Below are positions 61,630 to 64,000 of a DNA stretch of 64,000 nucleotides, piece by piece. The first letter of the stretch is position 1; each line of letters starts with the position of its first letter. Made by a program: the position numbers and the translations under genes. Under the pieces are notes generated by a model that saw nothing but the letters and a program-made list of their open reading frames with translations, made no database searches and was not told the origin of the DNA. Where the stretch lies: positions 310,001 to 374,000 of the forward strand of contig NZ_ASJB01000064.1 in NCBI RefSeq assembly GCF_000478275.1. The letters are read 5' to 3'. This DNA is from Amycolatopsis orientalis DSM 40040 = KCTC 9412 (GTDB lineage Bacteria; Actinomycetota; Actinomycetes; Mycobacteriales; Pseudonocardiaceae).

Positions 61630-62826
61630 TCACGAATCCCAGATCGCACCGAAGGCGGGAATGCCACGGGTCTCGAGTTCTTCGACGACGTGCCAAGTGG
61701 TCTTCTTGTTGGAGATGCAGATGACGGCTTCGGCGCCGGAAGACAGACAGGCCTGATAGGCCAGCGTCACCAGATCCGGTTTGCCGGCGCGGTCGGTGTC
61801 CCAGACGATCGCGTCGGGCTGCACCGCGAGGATCTCGTCGACCAGTGCGTCGCCGTAGGTGTCCCGCGGGCGGCGGGCCGACCAGACCAGCACGGCGGGC
61901 GTGTCGCCGGAAAGCAGGTGGGGCAGGCACGGCCCGATTCCGCTGCCGGTGGCGACCCAGACCACCTTGCGGAACAGCTTGTCGATGTTGCCGACACCGG
62001 CGGTCGGGATTCCCTTGACCCAGACATGGGACGGCAGGTCGTCGATGAGCGATCCGGTCCAGTCTCCCGCCCGGGAGATGGTCAGCCGGAACCCCGCCCG
62101 GCCCGGAGCGGGCACATTGGCGAAGGAATGCCACTCCAGCAGCGGGTTCCGGCTCACCGATGTGGACGAACCGGCGAAGGGCGTGACGCCGTAGTCGAAC
62201 CACACGAGGGCGACGTGCCGGGATGGCCGGTCGATCCGGACCGGGACGCGCCGCAGCCGTAGCCAGGGCAACGCGACACTGGCCACGACGATCAGCAGGA
62301 CCAGCACGGTCAGCGGGCCGCCTGACGGCACCGAGTGCACCGCGAACAGGACGAGGACGGTCCAGCCGCAGAAGCGATGCGACCGTTCGAACCGGTCGTG
62401 GCGCCGGGCCCGCAGCGATGGCAGGGCGAGGACGATCATCGCGACCAGGATCGCCGCGATGATCCAGGTCAGCACCCTCGATGGAGCGCTGAAGGGGAAC
62501 CAGGCGGTGGCGCAGAGGGCGGCGCCGACATGTGCGCCGCCGAAGTGGTACACCTTGCCCATGGTCCAGCGGATTCGCAGTGGCCAGTGCGTCGGCACGC
62601 TCGTGGCCAGCCGGAACAGCAGGTTGATGACGTACTGCTGGCGGATCAGCACCGCGAGGGCGAAATCGGCCAGCACCATCGACGTCGGCTCGGCGAACGG
62701 GATGGCCACGATGTTGAGCAGGACGATCACGGCGGCGAGCCGGTTGTGGTGGGTGAACGGGCGGCGTTTGAGTCTGGCGCGCAGTGATCGGCCGGGCGCG
62801 GGCAGCACGGACCGGATGGTCGTCAT
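61630..62826 (-). CDS. Six-TM membrane protein with FAD/NAD(P)-binding reductase domain
   Basis: 398 residues. Six predicted helices in the first ~200 residues (RLAAVIVLLNIVAIPFA, MVLADFALAVLI, FGGAHVGAALCATAWF, WIIAAILVAMIVLALP, FCGWTVLVLFAV, LTVLVLLIVVASVALPWL), then a ferredoxin-reductase-like part with FRLTISRAGDWTGSL and VWVATGSGIGPCLPHLLSG (NAD(P) motif). It may pass electrons across or along the membrane. Its ATG overlaps the adenylation gene stop (ATGA). The order A-domain/TM/reductase equals that of fungal TmpL. Confidence 0.8.
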   Translation of the reverse strand: MTTIRSVLPAPGRSLRARLKRRPFTHHNRLAAVIVLLNIVAIPFAEPTSMVLADFALAVLIRQQYVINLLFRLATSVPTHWPLRIRWTMGKVYHFGGAHVGAALCATAWFPFSAPSRVLTWIIAAILVAMIVLALPSLRARRHDRFERSHRFCGWTVLVLFAVHSVPSGGPLTVLVLLIVVASVALPWLRLRRVPVRIDRPSRHVALVWFDYGVTPFAGSSTSVSRNPLLEWHSFANVPAPGRAGFRLTISRAGDWTGSLIDDLPSHVWVKGIPTAGVGNIDKLFRKVVWVATGSGIGPCLPHLLSGDTPAVLVWSARRPRDTYGDALVDEILAVQPDAIVWDTDRAGKPDLVTLAYQACLSSGAEAVICISNKKTTWHVVEELETRGIPAFGAIWDS

Positions 62827-64000
62827 GCGACGGTTTCCAGCCGGGACAGCAGGGCGCGCCGGTCGACCTTGCCGCGATCGGTCATCGGCAACCGGTCCAC
62901 CGGGACGATCAGCGTGGGCAGGCAGTAGTAAGGCAGGCGCTCTTCGATCGCCCGCCGCACGAGTTCGGGTGCGACGGTCGCCGGGGTGACGAAGCCGATC
63001 AACCGGTCTTCGTGCAGGACGGTGGAGGCGCGAGCGCAGCCGATGGTCTGCTCCATCGCCGAGGTGATGGCGTCCAGTTCGACGCGGAACCCGCGTAGCT
63101 TCACCTGGTCGTCGGTCCGGCCGTGGTGCTCCAGTTCGCCGTTCGCCGTCCATCGCCCCAGATCGCGGGTCCGGAACATTCTGTTCGCTCCGCCGAGAAA
63201 CGGATCAGGCCGATATCTTTCCCCGGTCAGCGTGGGGTTTCCGAGGTAGCCGGCGGTGACGCAGGCACCTCCGGCCCACATTTCGCCGATCTCGCCGATC
63301 GGACAGGGCCGAAGTCCGTCGTCCAGGATGTACACCGTGGTGTTGGGGATCGGGCGGCCTATCGTCAGGGTGCCGGAGTAGCGCTGGACGGTGTTGACGA
63401 TCGTCACTTCCGTGGGGCCGCACGAGTTGTGGAAGACCGCGGTGCGCGACCACGTCGCGGCCAGCGAAGGCGGGCAACGTTCGCCGGCGACGGCCACCGT
63501 GTGGACGTTCGCGCACCGCGACGGGGTCAAAGTGGACAGAACGCTCGGCGTCGCGATCACGACGTTCAAGGTCGCGGCGGTCCGGGTGATCTCCTCACCG
63601 CGGATGACCAGCGTTCCGCCGTGGGACAGCGTCCCCAGGATTTCCCAGGCCGCCATGTCGAAGGCGATGTTCAGCAGCTGCCCGACCCGGTCCCCCGGCC
63701 GGATTCCCAGCGAGCCCGGTTCGGTGAGCAGGACATTGCACAGGTTCGCGTGGGTGACCTGGACGCCGTTCGGCTGTCCGGTGGTGCCGGAGGTGAAGAT
63801 CACCATCGCCGTTTCCCCGCATGACCGGGCTTTTCGTGGAGCGGTGCTGTCCGGTATGGAGTCAAGGGGGACGACGGTGCCCAGTCCGCCCGGCAGTTCG
63901 TGCGCGGTCGTGGTCAGTACGACGCGGATTCCCGCGGTGCCGACGATCTGTCTCAGCACTTTCGGCGGGGTGATCCGGACATCCTGTGGCACATACGCGG
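62823..64000 (-). CDS. Stand-alone adenylation (AMP-binding) protein, partial
   Basis: The 5' end lies beyond the window; about 392 residues are visible. Core motifs in order: A3 IFTSGTTGQPNGVQVTH, A5 NSCGPTEVTIVNT, A7 MFRTRDLGRW, A8 RTDDQVKLRGFRVEL, and A10 MTDRGKVDRRALL with the catalytic Lys. It ends 12 residues after A10 with no carrier domain. The A4-A5 pocket is NRPS-like, so an amino or aryl acid is a likely substrate. Coupled to the six-TM reductase and followed by crotonase and sigma-factor genes. Confidence 0.87.
   Translation of the reverse strand, partial: AYVPQDVRITPPKVLRQIVGTAGIRVVLTTTAHELPGGLGTVVPLDSIPDSTAPRKARSCGETAMVIFTSGTTGQPNGVQVTHANLCNVLLTEPGSLGIRPGDRVGQLLNIAFDMAAWEILGTLSHGGTLVIRGEEITRTAATLNVVIATPSVLSTLTPSRCANVHTVAVAGERCPPSLAATWSRTAVFHNSCGPTEVTIVNTVQRYSGTLTIGRPIPNTTVYILDDGLRPCPIGEIGEMWAGGACVTAGYLGNPTLTGERYRPDPFLGGANRMFRTRDLGRWTANGELEHHGRTDDQVKLRGFRVELDAITSAMEQTIGCARASTVLHEDRLIGFVTPATVAPELVRRAIEERLPYYCLPTLIVPVDRLPMTDRGKVDRRALLSRLETVA

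Overview
The window is GC-rich actinomycete chromosome with frequent GTG/TTG starts, dense short overlapping genes, many TetR/MarR/XRE/CGNR/Lrp regulators, F420-type and mycothiol-era families (LLM oxidoreductase, DinB), ESX/WXG100 proteins, and a rifampicin monooxygenase gene preceded by a rifamycin-associated element. Together these point to a Pseudonocardiaceae-type soil actinomycete, most likely Amycolatopsis. That assignment is an inference from gene content. No rRNA, tRNA, CRISPR array or intact insertion sequence was seen.

Left part (1-24.8 kb). A gene-poor left edge carries long hairpins and a VOC-family pseudogene. It is followed by two SAM methyltransferases, a PrmC/HemK-like methyltransferase coupled to a ProC-like reductase, a DinB protein, an ECF sigma/peroxiredoxin pair, and a TetR/AidB-type acyl-CoA dehydrogenase pair. 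An 870 bp non-coding block contains the first copy of a ~390 bp MITE-like repeat. Beyond it are a lipoprotein, a DUF4865 protein, a coupled SWIM/SNF2 pair divergent from a TetR gene, an ESX-type secretion substrate cassette with a zincin-like effector, a zinc-knuckle coiled-coil protein, a glycosyltransferase coupled to an ECF42-type sigma factor, and several oxidoreductase/regulator pairs.

Middle part (24.7-44.6 kb). Here lie secreted enzymes (subtilase, SGNH lipase), PucR and XRE regulators, and a WXG/beta-propeller/helical protein. A deletion scar fuses a shortened MarR gene to the tail of a lost alpha/beta-hydrolase. There follow a 17-codon leader-like ORF, an MFS/metallo-hydrolase pair controlled by a CGNR regulator through four copies of one operator half-site, a TetX-like monooxygenase/TetR operon with a triple operator, and the rox gene with its RAE.

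Right part (44.6-64 kb). The most striking locus is a two-gene RiPP candidate at 45.9-47.3 kb: a 29-residue precursor ending in an aromatic core (GWLIYYMDY), a perfect intergenic terminator/attenuator, and a cytochrome P450, all behind a promoter with a perfect TTGACA -35 box. It borders a tyrosine recombinase. Further right are TetR/MDR, SDR/LysR and MarR/epoxide-hydrolase units, an AbgT transporter with a carboxypeptidase-G2-like hydrolase (p-aminobenzoyl-glutamate uptake and cleavage), the second MITE-like copy, and an operon entering from the right edge. That operon contains a stand-alone adenylation domain, a six-TM flavin/NAD reductase, a crotonase and an ECF sigma factor. Its first two products together reproduce the architecture of the fungal redox protein TmpL.

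A recurring theme is compact regulation: most regulators have a recognisable palindromic operator beside their divergent target, and many genes carry a -10-like hexamer 6-8 nt before the start codon, suggesting leaderless mRNAs. Most 3' ends or gaps carry very long perfect hairpins.
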